The translations under genes were made by a program, and so were the position numbers. From Zygaena filipendulae (taxonomy: Eukaryota > Arthropoda > Insecta > Lepidoptera > Zygaenidae), in NCBI GenBank assembly GCA_907165275.2, contig OU015662.1, forward strand, positions 813,501 to 877,500: 64,000 bases of DNA. Reading direction: 5' to 3'. The notes beneath the pieces were generated by a model that made no database searches, was not told where the DNA came from, and saw only the letters and a list, made by a program, of their open reading frames with translations. The first letter of the stretch is position 1. Each line of letters opens with the position of its first letter. Positions 43,101-51,799 of the stretch are shown piece after piece.

Positions 43101-43605
43101 CAGTAAGTGCCTCGCCGCTTAGCTTGCCCACTAAGTACTGGACGCGTTGAGCGTCACACAAATTTTTATTATTATGAATGTTAGTTTTAAAAGTTTCGTA
43201 GAACAATGGCCAACATTCTGGTTTTCCATCGAAACTAGGAAGCTCTATGGGCGGTAATTTTATAATATGAGTATCACCGACGGAGGCGCAAGCGACCTTG
43301 GCTTTATCATTGCTGTCCATAAGGGAGTTTCTAACGTGCTGTAATTTGGAGTATATTTCCTCAAAAGCCAGCCAATTGGAATAATTTGGACTATATGAGG
43401 GATCACTCTCCATTTCCAATGCGTTATGCTCATCACAAAGGCTATTAAATTGTTCGTACAGTTTAGAAATATTACTAGTATTAGCCAAAAATTCCTGCTT
43501 AAGGCGGGTTTCGGAAAATGAAACCTTTTTAGTTTTCTCATATAAATCAGTAATATGAGAAAATATAGCTTGTTTTTTGGCTATTACTATTTTTAAATTA
43601 GCCAT
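40144..43605 (-). CDS. BEL/Pao Gag-protease-truncated Pol polyprotein (1,153 aa)
   Basis: The ATG at 43603-43605 opens one frame to TAA at 40144. Residues about 1-280 are Pao-type Gag, with LPPIELPSFDGKPECWPLFYETF at its core. CX2C-type knuckles occur at C350/C353/H358/C364, C385/C388/H393/C398 and C404/C407/H411. A retropepsin-like segment with LIDNAS at 515-520 has the active-site Asp at 517 but Ala where Gly is usual. Residues about 740-900 begin the reverse transcriptase, with PYHAVCRP and a SADGKQIY block. The YxDD part and most of RNase H are absent. The frame passes straight into RNase H/connection-like sequence (SLVCLEICSALL) and stops before the integrase. It cannot encode an autonomous polymerase. 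Confidence 0.88.
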   Translation of the reverse strand: MANLKIVIAKKQAIFSHITDLYEKTKKVSFSETRLKQEFLANTSNISKLYEQFNSLCDEHNALEMESDPSYSPNYSNWLAFEEIYSKLQHVRNSLMDSNDKAKVACASVGDTHIIKLPPIELPSFDGKPECWPLFYETFKTNIHNNKNLCDAQRVQYLVGKLSGEALTVFAGIIPNEQNYTSIWDALVKKYQDVRTLGTYYLNNMFDNKIVVDNGVQLNKFIERFSSSLNALKQLDIPNLSDFIIMFLALKRIDTSLIHSFENNIRDKDIPLTSDLIEFIRHHVKVLERTTTATISNVRTYNPVNNLSNNAMLVPSGKQSAYSQGRTRSAHATASRSFAITGSNPASSVCVVCNGSEHNLLFECPNFKSLSVKARYEYIKVNKYCTNCLSTKHTASRCHSGSRCRFCHQKHHSLLHFNVDENIDSALECNNRSSSATAMMNAAAASGAPASSSRATVDPPLAPAAPVPGASTSITLHTHSPATFDNYKRNTQIILATAQVYASTANGDRKIVRCLIDNASQNNIITIACCHKLNLNITPLTNSVIKTVGNISTPVKGWVTLTITSRFSDDRYVVKLIVVDNITERLPTSYVDTSALEYLEGLPMADEGWHTPNEVEAILGAQLFPYLLLGGRAVSRRTAAAPPALETTLGYIVMGRIPTLASAPINDVAWSFGPIINNDFDNNLQRFQELEASLSCDIDSPVNSQCKKIFCDCVSRDPSGRYISASPFRRDPSLLGNSLAKRSYSVLERKFRKSMPDLRQAYNDLLNDYLNKEYLLEIPYSPSVVNDGYFIPYHAVCRPDKATMKTRVVLVTSPCTDTGVSLNDILHTGPNLLADLYILVVNFRSFATAVSADGKQIYLFILVINDHQNYENLLFRFGDSKPTRVFQLNFVAFDLRSNSYVAMLNVHLVCSKRKVALIKSMSLVCLEICSALLIAKLAHHIFVTFNYRYLIGEISVFFDSITLRWIHSFLHLWQQFANHTAIHKHLAPVCFILINRIHRQSYCFICGFLLSQLINHALCWHGPSWARALVSEWLFVSSLRDNVPEMKYSYLQAVTVKFSSWSKHLEMHVYVLRFTQKLPRSTAIQSIDLKSAHIRDLQHKYCHNDIKGLLKKRNSTPPPKLYPFLDKNNLLRVRVHQLSYAAFRKPPFCSVSA

Positions 43606-43796
43606 TTTTATTAAAAGTTTAAAATGTTACACGAAACCCGGGTAATTAAATTATACCTAGTATTTGACGTATTAATTTGACGTATAATGAAGGAAAATTA
43701 TTATGCGTTTTGAACAAATTAAACGAAATATTATTGAATATTTTACAAATAGCGGTGCATTAACTTTGCGAATATATTATATATTTATTTTATTAC

Positions 43797-43827
43797 GGTT
43801 CTAATCCGGCTCAAAGGTACCAAAAAA
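43797..43827 (-). other. Primer-binding site of the BEL/Pao element
   Basis: Five bases from the 5' LTR, the minus strand reads TGGTACCTTTGAGCCGG. On plus, GGTTCTAATCCGGCTCAAAGGTACCA resembles the T arm, acceptor stem and CCA of a tRNA, closest in my memory to tRNA-Tyr. The identity of the primer tRNA is inference. Confidence 0.6.
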
Positions 43828-44230
43828 TGTTTAAGCGAAAACTTGGCAAAAACTATATTACCTGAGCGGCGGTGCGAATATATTACAAAGTCCGAGAACC
43901 CTTAACTTGCGCCGAATAAAAATATAGAAAGAGGTGGATAGTGAGCATGCGTACCTTGCAAATCCTCGAGCTCGATCGGCGCTAGGGTCTGGATTCTGGA
44001 GAGCGGAATCACAACTTGATATTTTAAAGCGGTTGATGCAACGATATTATGCAGCCATCGAAGAAGACATATTTTGTTCTTTTTTCTTGTTTGACATAAA
44101 ACGTCATGGTTTTATTATGCGACGGATTTACTGGCCATTATCTTGGACCAAGATCAAGTCACGATTATTTGGATTGGTTTTGCTCACAAATTAAGCCACC
44201 AAACCAACTATAAAATATTCGGCGCAAACA
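43828..44230 (-). repeat. 5' LTR of the BEL/Pao element
   Basis: A 403-bp copy of 39015-39417. It should hold the promoter for the minus-strand transcript. An 86-codon plus-strand frame inside it is incidental. Confidence 0.92.
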
Positions 44231-44511
44231 GCCCCCTTAGCCAAGTTGACGGTCTATAATCGAACAACGCATAGAAAAGTAAGGAATCGTCATGTATAGT
44301 AAGGTCAAATTTAACCTACCCCATCTTGCTTTCACATTGGAGTATATAAGAAGGTTTCTCATTAAGATAAACAATTCCGTGGGATAAACAGTGCCTACTT
44401 AGAAGCTCGACACACTGCCTATAAACGTTAGCGGAGATCTGACGAAGATCTTCGGCATTCAAGCACTTTTACCATAAATAAATACTCTCTAATTAACACC
44501 ATAAAATAGTA
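44231..44511. other. Unassigned DNA between the Pao element and a MITE
   Basis: CCTTAGCCAAGTTGACGG, then AT-rich sequence. Possibly part of an older repeat that the Pao element entered, but no partner copy is in the window. Confidence 0.4.
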
Positions 44512-44897
44512 CATTGTTATCCTAGGGGTGAAAGTAATCGCTACGCTCTGGCGCCAAACCCCGTCTCGGGACTAAATAAGTCTCTCCCGAGGATAACACT
44601 GTGCTTTTCATTACGAATGCAAGGAAAGTCAAAATAAAAATAGGAATTAGCTAAAGAAAAAATGAGTGAATTTTATTTTAATTAATACCTACTTAAACTT
44701 TACGTTATTTCAATTTTACATCGCGCTGGCGGTATAGAAAGTTGGAACATGGTTCAATAGAAATGTGAAAATAGACCTAGTTTTTTTTTTAATAATTTGA
44801 GTTGTCAGTTGAAAGCGATTCTCCCTAGGGCTGAAAAGGGTTACTTTCAACCCGCTTCTCAGGCAACTTCAGACCTACTTTCCGAGTATGAGTAATG
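44512..44897. mobile_element. Unclassified MITE with CATT ends, copy 1
   Basis: It starts CATTGTTATCCTAGGGGTGAAAGTAA and ends CCGAGTATGAGTAATG. The left ~160 and right ~115 bases match, inverted, the element at 46708-47072 (GATAACACTGTGCTTTTC, TTCATTACGAATGCAAGG, GAAAGCGATTCTCCCTAGGG). The core between them is unrelated in the two copies. Both ends contain internal short hairpins around CCTAGG. Confidence 0.7.
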
Positions 44898-45064
44898 AAA
44901 AGAATATTACAACAATTTACTTAAATGTAGATTTCCATGTATAGTAGATTACATTATTTTAGTTAAAAAAAAAAACCTTTTTTGCCGTGTTTATGTATAT
45001 CAACAATTTTATTATTTTTTTCATAGGTATCATTTCTGGCTTAGATAATAACATAAAAATCTAA

Positions 45065-45372
45065 ATCAATTTAGTCCGTCTGTTGGATATTAAAAAAATA
45101 AAAGTGGCGTACCTATTTTATGCTTATTTTAACTGACTAAAAAACTACTTAGATAAAGCTTCGAACCAGGTTTACTTTTCCCGGTCCATTATAAAGCACA
45201 TTAAAGTTTAGAGTTGAGGTTCGTGACGTCAATACTTTACCTACCAATTCATGACGTCACACGACATTAAAAATCAATGTGTTGCCGTTATTTTTGGTTG
45301 ACTTAAAAAAGAAAAGATACGTGTACAATATTTTTTTTATAATCTACATGACAGACTAAGTGCATGGTCAAC
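45065..45372. mobile_element. MITE family Y, diverged copy
   Basis: TTTAGTCCGTCTGTTGG, GCACATTAAAGTTTAGAG, GTGACGTCAATACTTTACC with AATTCATGACGTCACACG, AATACGTGTACAAT-like and CTACATGACAGAC in family order. The ends are worn. Confidence 0.65.
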
Positions 45373-45690
45373 CTTACCTTGTGGTCACACTTTGTTCTAG
45401 TCTACGTTAAACTTTATAAGCGTTTATTTAAGATCCTAATAACAATATTATGCATTATCCCAGCCTCTACCTCTATAATTCAAAAGGCGAATTTTCCCAG
45501 TGATAAATTAAACTAATTTAGCTGATAACCTCCAAGGGTGCCATAACGCAATTACTCTTACTTACTCTCTTTAATGAACACAGCTTATTAACATTTTTAG
45601 ATGATTCCGAAACCTCTACCACTTATCTTGGTTTGTACTTTGTAACATAGTCCCTGCCTTTTCTCAACTTTTATGTTAGTTTATGTTATA
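45373..45690. other. Unassigned intergenic DNA
   Basis: No feature is recognised. Confidence 0.4.
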
Positions 45691-45775
45691 GCAACTGAGT
45701 GCAATACCAGGTGTCGCAGGTTCGATTCCCGCATAAGGAATTTAAATTATGTCTATAATAAATAGTTTTTTTTTC
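45691..45775 (+). mobile_element. tRNA-like SINE head fragment
   Basis: GGTGTCGCAGGTTCGATTCCCGC holds a good Pol III B box (GGTTCGATTCC). GCAACTGAGTGCAATACC before it is a poor A-box region. It resembles the head of a tRNA-derived lepidopteran SINE that is otherwise missing. Confidence 0.45.
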
Positions 45776-45835
45776 CATATGTTTCCAAGAAGTACCAGGA
45801 ACGCAAAACGTCGAAAGAGGTAGTAAGTTAGTTAT

Positions 45836-46139
45836 CCTACTAATATTATAAACGCGAAAGTTTGTAAGAATGGATGGATGGATGTTTGTTGCTCTTTCAC
45901 GAAAAACTTACTGCATGGATTTAAATGAAACTTTACAATAATATAACCTATACATCAGAAGAAGAAGAAGAAGAAGAAGAAAATACATTTATTTCAGCAC
46001 AACACACAAGAAAAAGAAATAAACATCAACAGTGCCTAATCTTAAGAAACATCAGGTTAACACGTAGGGTACTTTTCATCCCGGAATTCCCGCGGAAACT
46101 CTGAAATTAACGCGGGTGAAACCGCGGGGCACAGTTAGT
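45836..46139 (+). mobile_element. Helitron interrupted by a retroposon tail
   Basis: TCCTACTAATATTATAAACGCG to CGCGGGTGAAACCGCGGGGCACAGTTAGT, split at 45959-46055 by a 90-bp retroposon end plus its target duplication. Confidence 0.88.
45959..46048 (-). mobile_element. 90-bp retroposon 3' end with (GAA)n tail and 7-bp duplication
   Basis: A GAA run leads into ATACATTTATTTCAGCACAACACACAAG, the complement of the copy at 28975-29087. Direct ACATCAG copies (45952-45958, 46049-46055) flank it, proving insertion into the Helitron. Confidence 0.82.
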
Positions 46140-46625
46140 GTGTCATAAACAAACTTTGATATATGTAAGCCTTCCTTCCGTCCCAAAGACTATAGATCAG
46201 AATTCTATAACTCTATTATCATTGAACAAAATATATTTTGGAGGTTGGTGTTTGTATGAATTTCAAAGGCTACCAAGCAAACCACAGAGCACATTATTTA
46301 AGTAAAGATAGCGTTTATTATATGTTAAGGGGCCGACCCGCCAGCGTTGTGGGAAATATCAAACAATAACCAAAGAGATATTATTATAAGTAACAAATTC
46401 GCTTTGTTTCATAGAGGTGATGTCGCAGGAATTATGTACAAATACGCATTCGGTGTAGTTTCTGGGCAGTAGATTTGTAGCCAAGAGGAGCTTTGAGGAC
46501 TGATTTAAGAGGCTATTTAAAAAAAAAAATATTATCAAAATTTCATGAGAAAATAAAATTGTAGGTTGACAAGGCTGATACTGAAAAAAAGTCATATAAA
46601 ATATGCCATTCTCTATCTTCTATCT
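46140..46625. other. Unassigned intergenic DNA
   Basis: No gene is supported. A 78-codon minus frame has no domain. Confidence 0.4.
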
Positions 46626-47276
46626 ATCTATACTAAAATAAAAACTGACAGGGGACGATAAACAAAGAGTAACCAACCACAAAAAAAGGGTTTTTAAAAA
46701 TCTTTTTCATTACTCATACTCGGAAAGTAGGTCTGAAGTTGCCTGAGAAGCGGGTTGAAAGTAACACTTTTCAGCCCTAGGGAGAATCGCTTTCAACTGA
46801 CAGCTGGGTACTGCAGAAACTCAAGTTTTTTTTTATATCATAGGGGGCATACTTACTGGCCAGTAGCACACCTAATGGTTGATTTATGTAAAATAAAATT
46901 CACTCATTTTTTTCTTTAGCTAATTCCTATTTTTATTTTGACTTTCCTTGCATTCGTAATGAAAAGCACAGTGTTATCCTTGGGAGAAAGACTTATTTAG
47001 TCCCTCGATCTATTGGTGGCCAAACCCCGTCTCGGGACTAAATAAGTTACTTTCACCCCTAGGATAACAATGTCCTATTCTGTCTGTCTGTCTGTTCGCG
47101 ATAATCTCCGAATCTACTGAACGGATTGTCATGTGGTTTTCACAGGTAGATTATATTAGCCTGGAGCTACATATAGGCGTTGTTTCATTGAAATCGGATC
47201 ACGGGAAAAAAGTTGTTGTATCGCGCTGTTGTTGTAAAAACCTTTCGCGCGGGTGCAACCGCAGGGCACACCTAGT
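46626..47276 (+). mobile_element. Helitron variant B interrupted by the CATT-ended MITE
   Basis: TCTATACTAAAATAAAAACTGACAGGGG...GGTTTTTAAAAATC on the left, and TTCTGTCTGTCTGTCTGTTCGCG...CCTTTCGCGCGGGTGCAACCGCAGGGCACACCTAGT on the right. Together they match, inverted, the intact copies at 28339 and 52503. Confidence 0.82.
46708..47072. mobile_element. Unclassified MITE with CATT ends, copy 2 with a SINE scrap core
   Basis: CATTACTCATACTCGG to CCTAGGATAACAATG, in the opposite orientation to 44512-44897. Its core (about 46810-46890) contains ATATCATAGGGGGCATACTTACTGG...ACACCTAATGG, a piece of SINE family W not present in copy 1. No perfect target duplication is visible. Confidence 0.75.
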
Positions 47277-47677
47277 ATAAAAATAAAATGATTTTAAAAT
47301 CTATGAAGCCAGTATGATTGGCAATAAGGTATATGATTAAAACCAAATTTTGGAGTGAAAACTTCTTTAGCATCGTTGTTTTTTTAAAATTTTTATTGTT
47401 TTTTTAAGGTGTTCTATAAAGAGTTATCTATCTAGTCATTTTTTATTGTGCCTTTTTAGTTGAAACTACCGCCACACGGCTTGCGGCTGGTGGCTAAACA
47501 AATACGGCAATCCGTCGCTCTCGCGGGGGCTGTGTGTATTGCGTTAGTGTACACTTTGATTGCTTGGCTTTTGTTGCTAGATACGAGCGAACGTGCCAGA
47601 ACAACTTCGTCGTCTTGGACACCCGTACATTATTATCTGCAATACGCAATATATAAATCTACCTAATACATACATAT
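47277..47677. other. Unassigned intergenic DNA
   Basis: A 68-codon plus-strand open stretch (47460-47666) includes a hydrophobic run (AGAVCIALVYTLIAWLLLL). It begins at TTG, not ATG, and nothing supports translation. Confidence 0.4.
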
Positions 47678-47723
47678 GTTTACCTAATACATCTGCAGAC
47701 TTAGGCGTGTCTGTGCCTACATC
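47678..47723. repeat. Direct repeat unit 1 flanking a Helitron
   Basis: GTTTACCTAATACATCTGCAGACTT...GCCTACATC is repeated at 47942-47986 with three to four differences. The units bracket the truncated variant-C Helitron. Confidence 0.8.
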
Positions 47724-47736
47724 TATATACCTATAT

Positions 47737-47940
47737 ACAATGCTTTGTCCTGAATGACTGATGGATCAACGCACAGCCCGAACCGCTGATCGTTGAGAAC
47801 TGAAACTTGGAGGGTGTGTTCTTTGTATGACGTAGGCATCCGATAAGAAAGGATTTTTGAAAATTCAACCCCTAAGGGGATGAAAAGGGGTTGCAAAGTT
47901 TGTATGGAACAATTCCGCGGCAACTTCGAAATTATCTGTA
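47737..47940 (+). mobile_element. Helitron variant C, 3' truncated
   Basis: ACAATGCTTTGTCCTGAATGAC through ACCCCTAAGGGGATG to GGCAACTTCGAAATTATC, stopping exactly where the hairpin and CTAGT should follow. Confidence 0.75.
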
Positions 47941-47941
47941 C

Positions 47942-47986
47942 GTTTACCTAATACATCTGTAGACTTGGCGTGTCTGTACCTACATC
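47942..47986. repeat. Direct repeat unit 2 flanking a Helitron
   Basis: GTTTACCTAATACATCTGTAGACTTGG...CCTACATC, partner of 47678-47723. Confidence 0.8.
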
Positions 47987-47987
47987 A

Positions 47988-48275
47988 ATACATAATATTA
48001 TAAAACAAAGTCCTCCATCTCGTCTGTCTGTCTGTTTGTTCGCGATAAACTCAAAAACGACTGAAAGGATTTTCATTTGGTTTTTACCAACAGATAGAGT
48101 GATTCGTGAGGATTTAGGTACATAATTTGTCAAGGTTTTGTGTAAGTTGGTTGAACTAGCTAGTAGCTACCGTTGTTGGTAGTGTCGGAAAAACGTTGTG
48201 AGGGGTAGGACACGGGGTACTTTTTATCCCGCAATTCCCGCGGGAACTCCGAAATTACCGCGGGGAACAGCTAGT
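47988..48275 (+). mobile_element. Helitron variant D
   Basis: ATACATAATATTATAAAACAAAGTCC, CGATAAACTCAAAAACGACTG, CAAGGTTTTGTGTAAGTTGG, GTAGTGTCGGAAAAACG, then the common 3' end and CTAGT at 48271-48275. A related copy is at 51800-52093. Confidence 0.8.
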
Positions 48276-48295
48276 TGGAAATATTTATAACTCGC

Positions 48296-48466
48296 TTTCC
48301 TGCTATAGTTACCTATAAGTGAAAGAATTTTCAGATTCGATTCAGTAGTACCAGAGCCTATGTCTGTAGATACTAAAATCGGTTAAGTAGTTTTTAAGTT
48401 TGTCTATTACAAACAAACAAAAAACATACAATAGGGTTTTTTTTACAATATTATATTATTAGTTTT
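48296..48466 (-). mobile_element. Helitron 5' half fragment
   Basis: TTCCTGCTATAGTTACCTATAAGTGAAAGAATTTTC to TTACAATATTATATTATTAG. The hairpin half is absent. Confidence 0.5.
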
Positions 48467-48808
48467 GTCAAAATATTAGTTTAGTTTTGTATTATTAGTT
48501 TAGATAACTAAATAGCGGATTAAGAAAAGAGTCCATGAATTGAGTTGGGTTGACAAAATACTAATTCTAAAAGTACATTGTTAATTTATCATCAAAGATG
48601 AATCTTTTAATTGGGGTACGTCAAAAGTAGGCTTTGTGGATGAAGATAGGATTATGCTATGGAGAGTAGTACAAAGGAGTCCCATATAGTATACTACCGC
48701 TGGTTATTCGTCGTTACTCGTGTAACCCTACCATCAGTCGCTAGATTATTCATCTGACTTTAGAGGTAAAATAATATTTTAAACGTAAGAAGTCGAAATA
48801 TTATATAT
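48467..48808. other. Unassigned intergenic DNA
   Basis: No feature is recognised. Confidence 0.4.
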
Positions 48809-48966
48809 ACTAGCTGTTTCTTGCGGTTTTACTCACGAAATTTCGGGATAAAAAGTACCCTATGTCCTTTTCTGTACCCCTGAAAACGTGCATGCAAAAT
48901 TTCATAATGATCGACTGAGCCGTTAAGGCATGAAAGCATAACAAATAAACAAACAAACTCACTTTC
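48809..48966 (-). mobile_element. Helitron with shortened hairpin
   Basis: ACTAGCTGTTTCTTGCGGTTTTACTCACG to AACTCACTTTCGCATTAAGG. About 25 bases around the GC-rich hairpin are missing. Confidence 0.75.
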
Positions 48967-49590
48967 GCATTAAGGATTTATGGATTAAAAAGCATTATTA
49001 GTAGTAAGGATATGTACTACTAATAATGTTTGTTTCACTTATTGCAGTTTAATTAGTAGAAGTGACTTCTTCAAGATGACTGTGTAAGACCACAATAAAA
49101 TGTAATGTTAACTCTTTATTTTATATTATTTTAACTTCAATTTAATGTTTAATTTCTCAGCAGTAATGAAATTTTTAAAAAATTAAAAGAGAAAAAAATA
49201 GTTTACCATTTTTATTTTGTTACAACTCGTAGTAAGGGCTCTGGCGTGCGAACCTTCCCTTTGTGCTTGAGAATTTATAACGCACGTACATAGAAATGTC
49301 CTTTGAAAAGAGGTGAAAATATATTAGCTTATATTGAAGAACAGATGATATTATCTGAATACAGCGCTGTAGTAGACTGTGGATTTTGTTTGATGCGAAC
49401 AAAGACATTTCATCTTACCCTTCTTGAATCTATCCAGTAGCGTTCGCTTGGATTTATCAAATTCCCGAAAAGGAAACAGAAGGTTCGTTGTCCATCTTGT
49501 TTTGAATTAATTTGATAATTACTTATTCAAAATTTCTGAATCGTCAACTCTAATAATCTAATAGGATGGTGATTTTAAAATTTATTTAAT
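48967..49590. other. Unassigned intergenic DNA
   Basis: No gene or repeat is recognised. Confidence 0.4.
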
Positions 49591-49942
49591 ACTTGCTGTT
49601 CCCCGCGGTTTCAACCGCGTTAATTTCGGAGTTCCCGCGGGAATTTCGGGATAAAAAGTACCCTATGTCCTTCTCTGTACCACTGACTAGATGTGTGCAA
49701 AAGTTTGTGGTGATCGGCTGAACCGTTTAGCCGTAAAAACGTAACAAACAAACTCACTTTTGCATATACAACATTAGTAATTAACCGAAGTTATTAATCA
49801 TTTTCAAAAAATTTCTATCTGCTGCTATTAACTTCAGAGATCCCGCGGGAATTCCCGAATAAAAACTACCATGTCTTTTTTGTACCCCTGACAGTGTGCA
49901 GGCAAAATTAACGCGGGTGGAACCGCGGGGAAGAGCTAGTAA
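49591..49942. mobile_element. Helitron followed by a rearranged Helitron piece
   Basis: 49591-49781 is a near-complete minus copy (ACTTGCTGTTCCCCGCGG to CATATACAACATTAGTA). 49830-49942 joins minus-strand body sequence (GATCCCGCGGGAATTCCCG, GTACCCCTGACAGTGTG) to a plus-strand 3' end (AACGCGGGTGGAACCGCGGGGAAGAGCTAGT), i.e. a rearranged copy. Confidence 0.7.
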
Positions 49943-50166
49943 AGTTAATAATATCAAGTTACTAGCCTTATTTGTACCTTGCGTTGTGTAGATGGAAACC
50001 GGTGAGTGTTGCAGACTGCAAGCTTGCAATACAGTGCACGGACTGCCGAGAGCATTGCAAACATGATTCCTCCAATGTTTACATACCCTTATTTACACTT
50101 CACAGTATACAAACATCATTACCTCTGCGTATTACAATTATGGCTAGTGGCTACTACTAGCTCTAC

Positions 50167-50486
50167 CACAGAAAAAATAAATTAACTAGAGATGACATGT
50201 AGGCGGGGCAGGCGTGCCACGGTTGCAAAGGAAGTTACGAGTAAATGCTCTGACTTGCCCAAAACTTCTTTTGCTAGTATCCCAAGTATATTTCCCAACA
50301 ATATTCACAAAACTGTGAATTTTGAAAACCTTCCCTAAGTAGAAACGTAACCAAAAAGCGTTTAATACATTTCTTTACGTTAATGAATAGTTTTGTGCGC
50401 GAAAATCACCCGGCGACACTAGTTTTCACCTGTTTTCATACTAAACCAAGTTGATGTCCGTTCTATCAGTTATTTTCTGTTCCGTG
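50167..50486. mobile_element. MITE family Q (hAT-like), copy 2 with perfect 8-bp duplication
   Basis: It starts CACAGAAAAAATAAATT and ends TTATTTTCTGTTCCGTG. Direct AGCTCTAC copies (50159-50166, 50487-50494) flank it. It is inverted relative to 37461-37805, sharing GTTTAATACATTTCTTTACG, CAAAACTTCTTTTGCTAG-like and TATTTCCCAACAATATTC-like segments. 320 bp, non-coding. Confidence 0.85.
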
Positions 50487-50670
50487 AGCTCTACTGCTGC
50501 CAAACAAAAGAGGTCGGTAGCGGATCTACCAGCAGGCTGGAGCTATAGACTGGACGCAGGGCGGCAGATTTTAGGGGCGGCAAAAACAAACTATTTATTG
50601 TGCAATCTTACCTATATCGTTAGGTTGTCGAAAAAATCTAGGCACTGAAACATTGATCTCCTTGTGCACC

Positions 50671-50776
50671 ATTTTTTTTTATGTCATAGGGGGCAAACGG
50701 GCAAGTGGCACACCTGATGGTAAGTGATTACCGCCGCCCATAGACATCTGCAACACCAGAAGGCATGCAAGTGCAT
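50671..50776 (-). mobile_element. SINE family W, heavily truncated
   Basis: TTTTTTTTTATGTCATAGGGGGCAAACGGGCAAG to GCAACACCAGAAGGCATGC. Only the tail-proximal 100 bases remain. Confidence 0.8.
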
Positions 50777-51151
50777 TACAATTTCATTGATACCTAAATA
50801 AATGGCAATTAAAATTATTTTTTGCTGGGGTATTGAATTGTAGAAGTCTGGAGGGGCGGCAAAATTTTACCAAGCTGCTGGTGGCAAATATATAAATCCG
50901 TCACTGAAAGAGGTTATGTAGAAAAATTATTTAAAAATGGTGAAAAAACAGTGATAATTTATTACGAATTCATGAAGATATGCAAGAGAAAATGATGGCT
51001 GGACTGCGGGTACCTATATACCACGAGTACGTCTGATAGAACGTCTGCCCTTCACAGTTTTCCAGTGCAGAGCATTCTGTCAGTTTATTCGTGGAAAAGT
51101 TGAACATATTGTACTTGTCCCCTTAACCAAATTGACATGACAATCCGTACT
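50777..51151. other. Unassigned intergenic DNA
   Basis: No feature is recognised. Confidence 0.4.
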
Positions 51152-51375
51152 AGTCCTACTAATATTATAAATGTGAAAGTATGGATGTTTGGATGTTTAG
51201 AGGTTTGGATGTTTGGATGTTTGTTACTCAATCACGCAAAAACGGCTGAACGCATTTGGGTGAAATTTGGCATGCACTTTGTCAGGGGTACAGAGAAGGA
51301 CATAGGGTACTTTTATCCCGGAATTCCCGCGGGACCTCCGAAATTACCGAGGGTGAAACCGTGGGGAACAGCTAT
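51152..51375 (+). mobile_element. Helitron with repeated GGATGTTTG units
   Basis: TCCTACTAATATTATAAATGTG, then GGATGTTTGGATGTTTAGAGGTTTGG repeats, body, GAGGGTGAAACCGTGGGGAACAGCTAT. Confidence 0.85.
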
Positions 51376-51799
51376 CTTTAATAGTTGTTGCTGTGAAAAT
51401 AAAACCAGTAGTTGCAGGGTGTAGCGAATTTTCCTTAGTTTTCCAAACCAATAATTAGTATATATCCTAACTGACGGAGTCGGTGCCACTAGCACCAACC
51501 ATTAACAGTTCCATGCCATAAACTACTCATCGGAATGCAATAGACACCGCTTAATTTAGGCGCAGTTTACACGGGCGCAGTGATCGTGTCCGCAATAAAG
51601 GCGTGCACACACGACGGAATGTTAATTGAAGACATGACAGGCCGTGGCCGTACACGATATGCAGCTTGTATGCAGCACTCGACCCGAGCTCGCAGTCGGC
51701 TCGTGTACACTCGGCCTTTGTTGACGAAATTTACGATTTTGAAAATATAATACATTGGTAGTATAGATACATGTAGTATATAATCATTCATTAAATAAT
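51376..51799. other. Unassigned intergenic DNA
   Basis: A GC-richer block at 51560-51715 contains no frame with a recognisable product. Confidence 0.4.

Larger units (their letters stand above)
39015..44230 (-). mobile_element. BEL/Pao LTR retrotransposon, complete ends, internally deleted
   Basis: Two 403-bp LTRs in the same orientation (39015-39417, 43828-44230) enclose a minus-strand gag-pol-like frame. Direct GCCCC copies (39010-39014, 44231-44235) are the 5-bp target duplication. LTR ends are TGTTT/AAACA. The LTRs differ at about a dozen positions, so the insertion is not very recent. The polypurine tract is next to the 3' LTR and a primer site next to the 5' LTR. At 5.2 kb it is shorter than autonomous Pao elements, consistent with the missing RT core and integrase. 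Confidence 0.93.

Noticed and set aside
47460..47666. 68-codon frame with a hydrophobic, membrane-like run
   Set aside because: It starts at TTG with no ATG, lies between Helitrons and has no supporting context.
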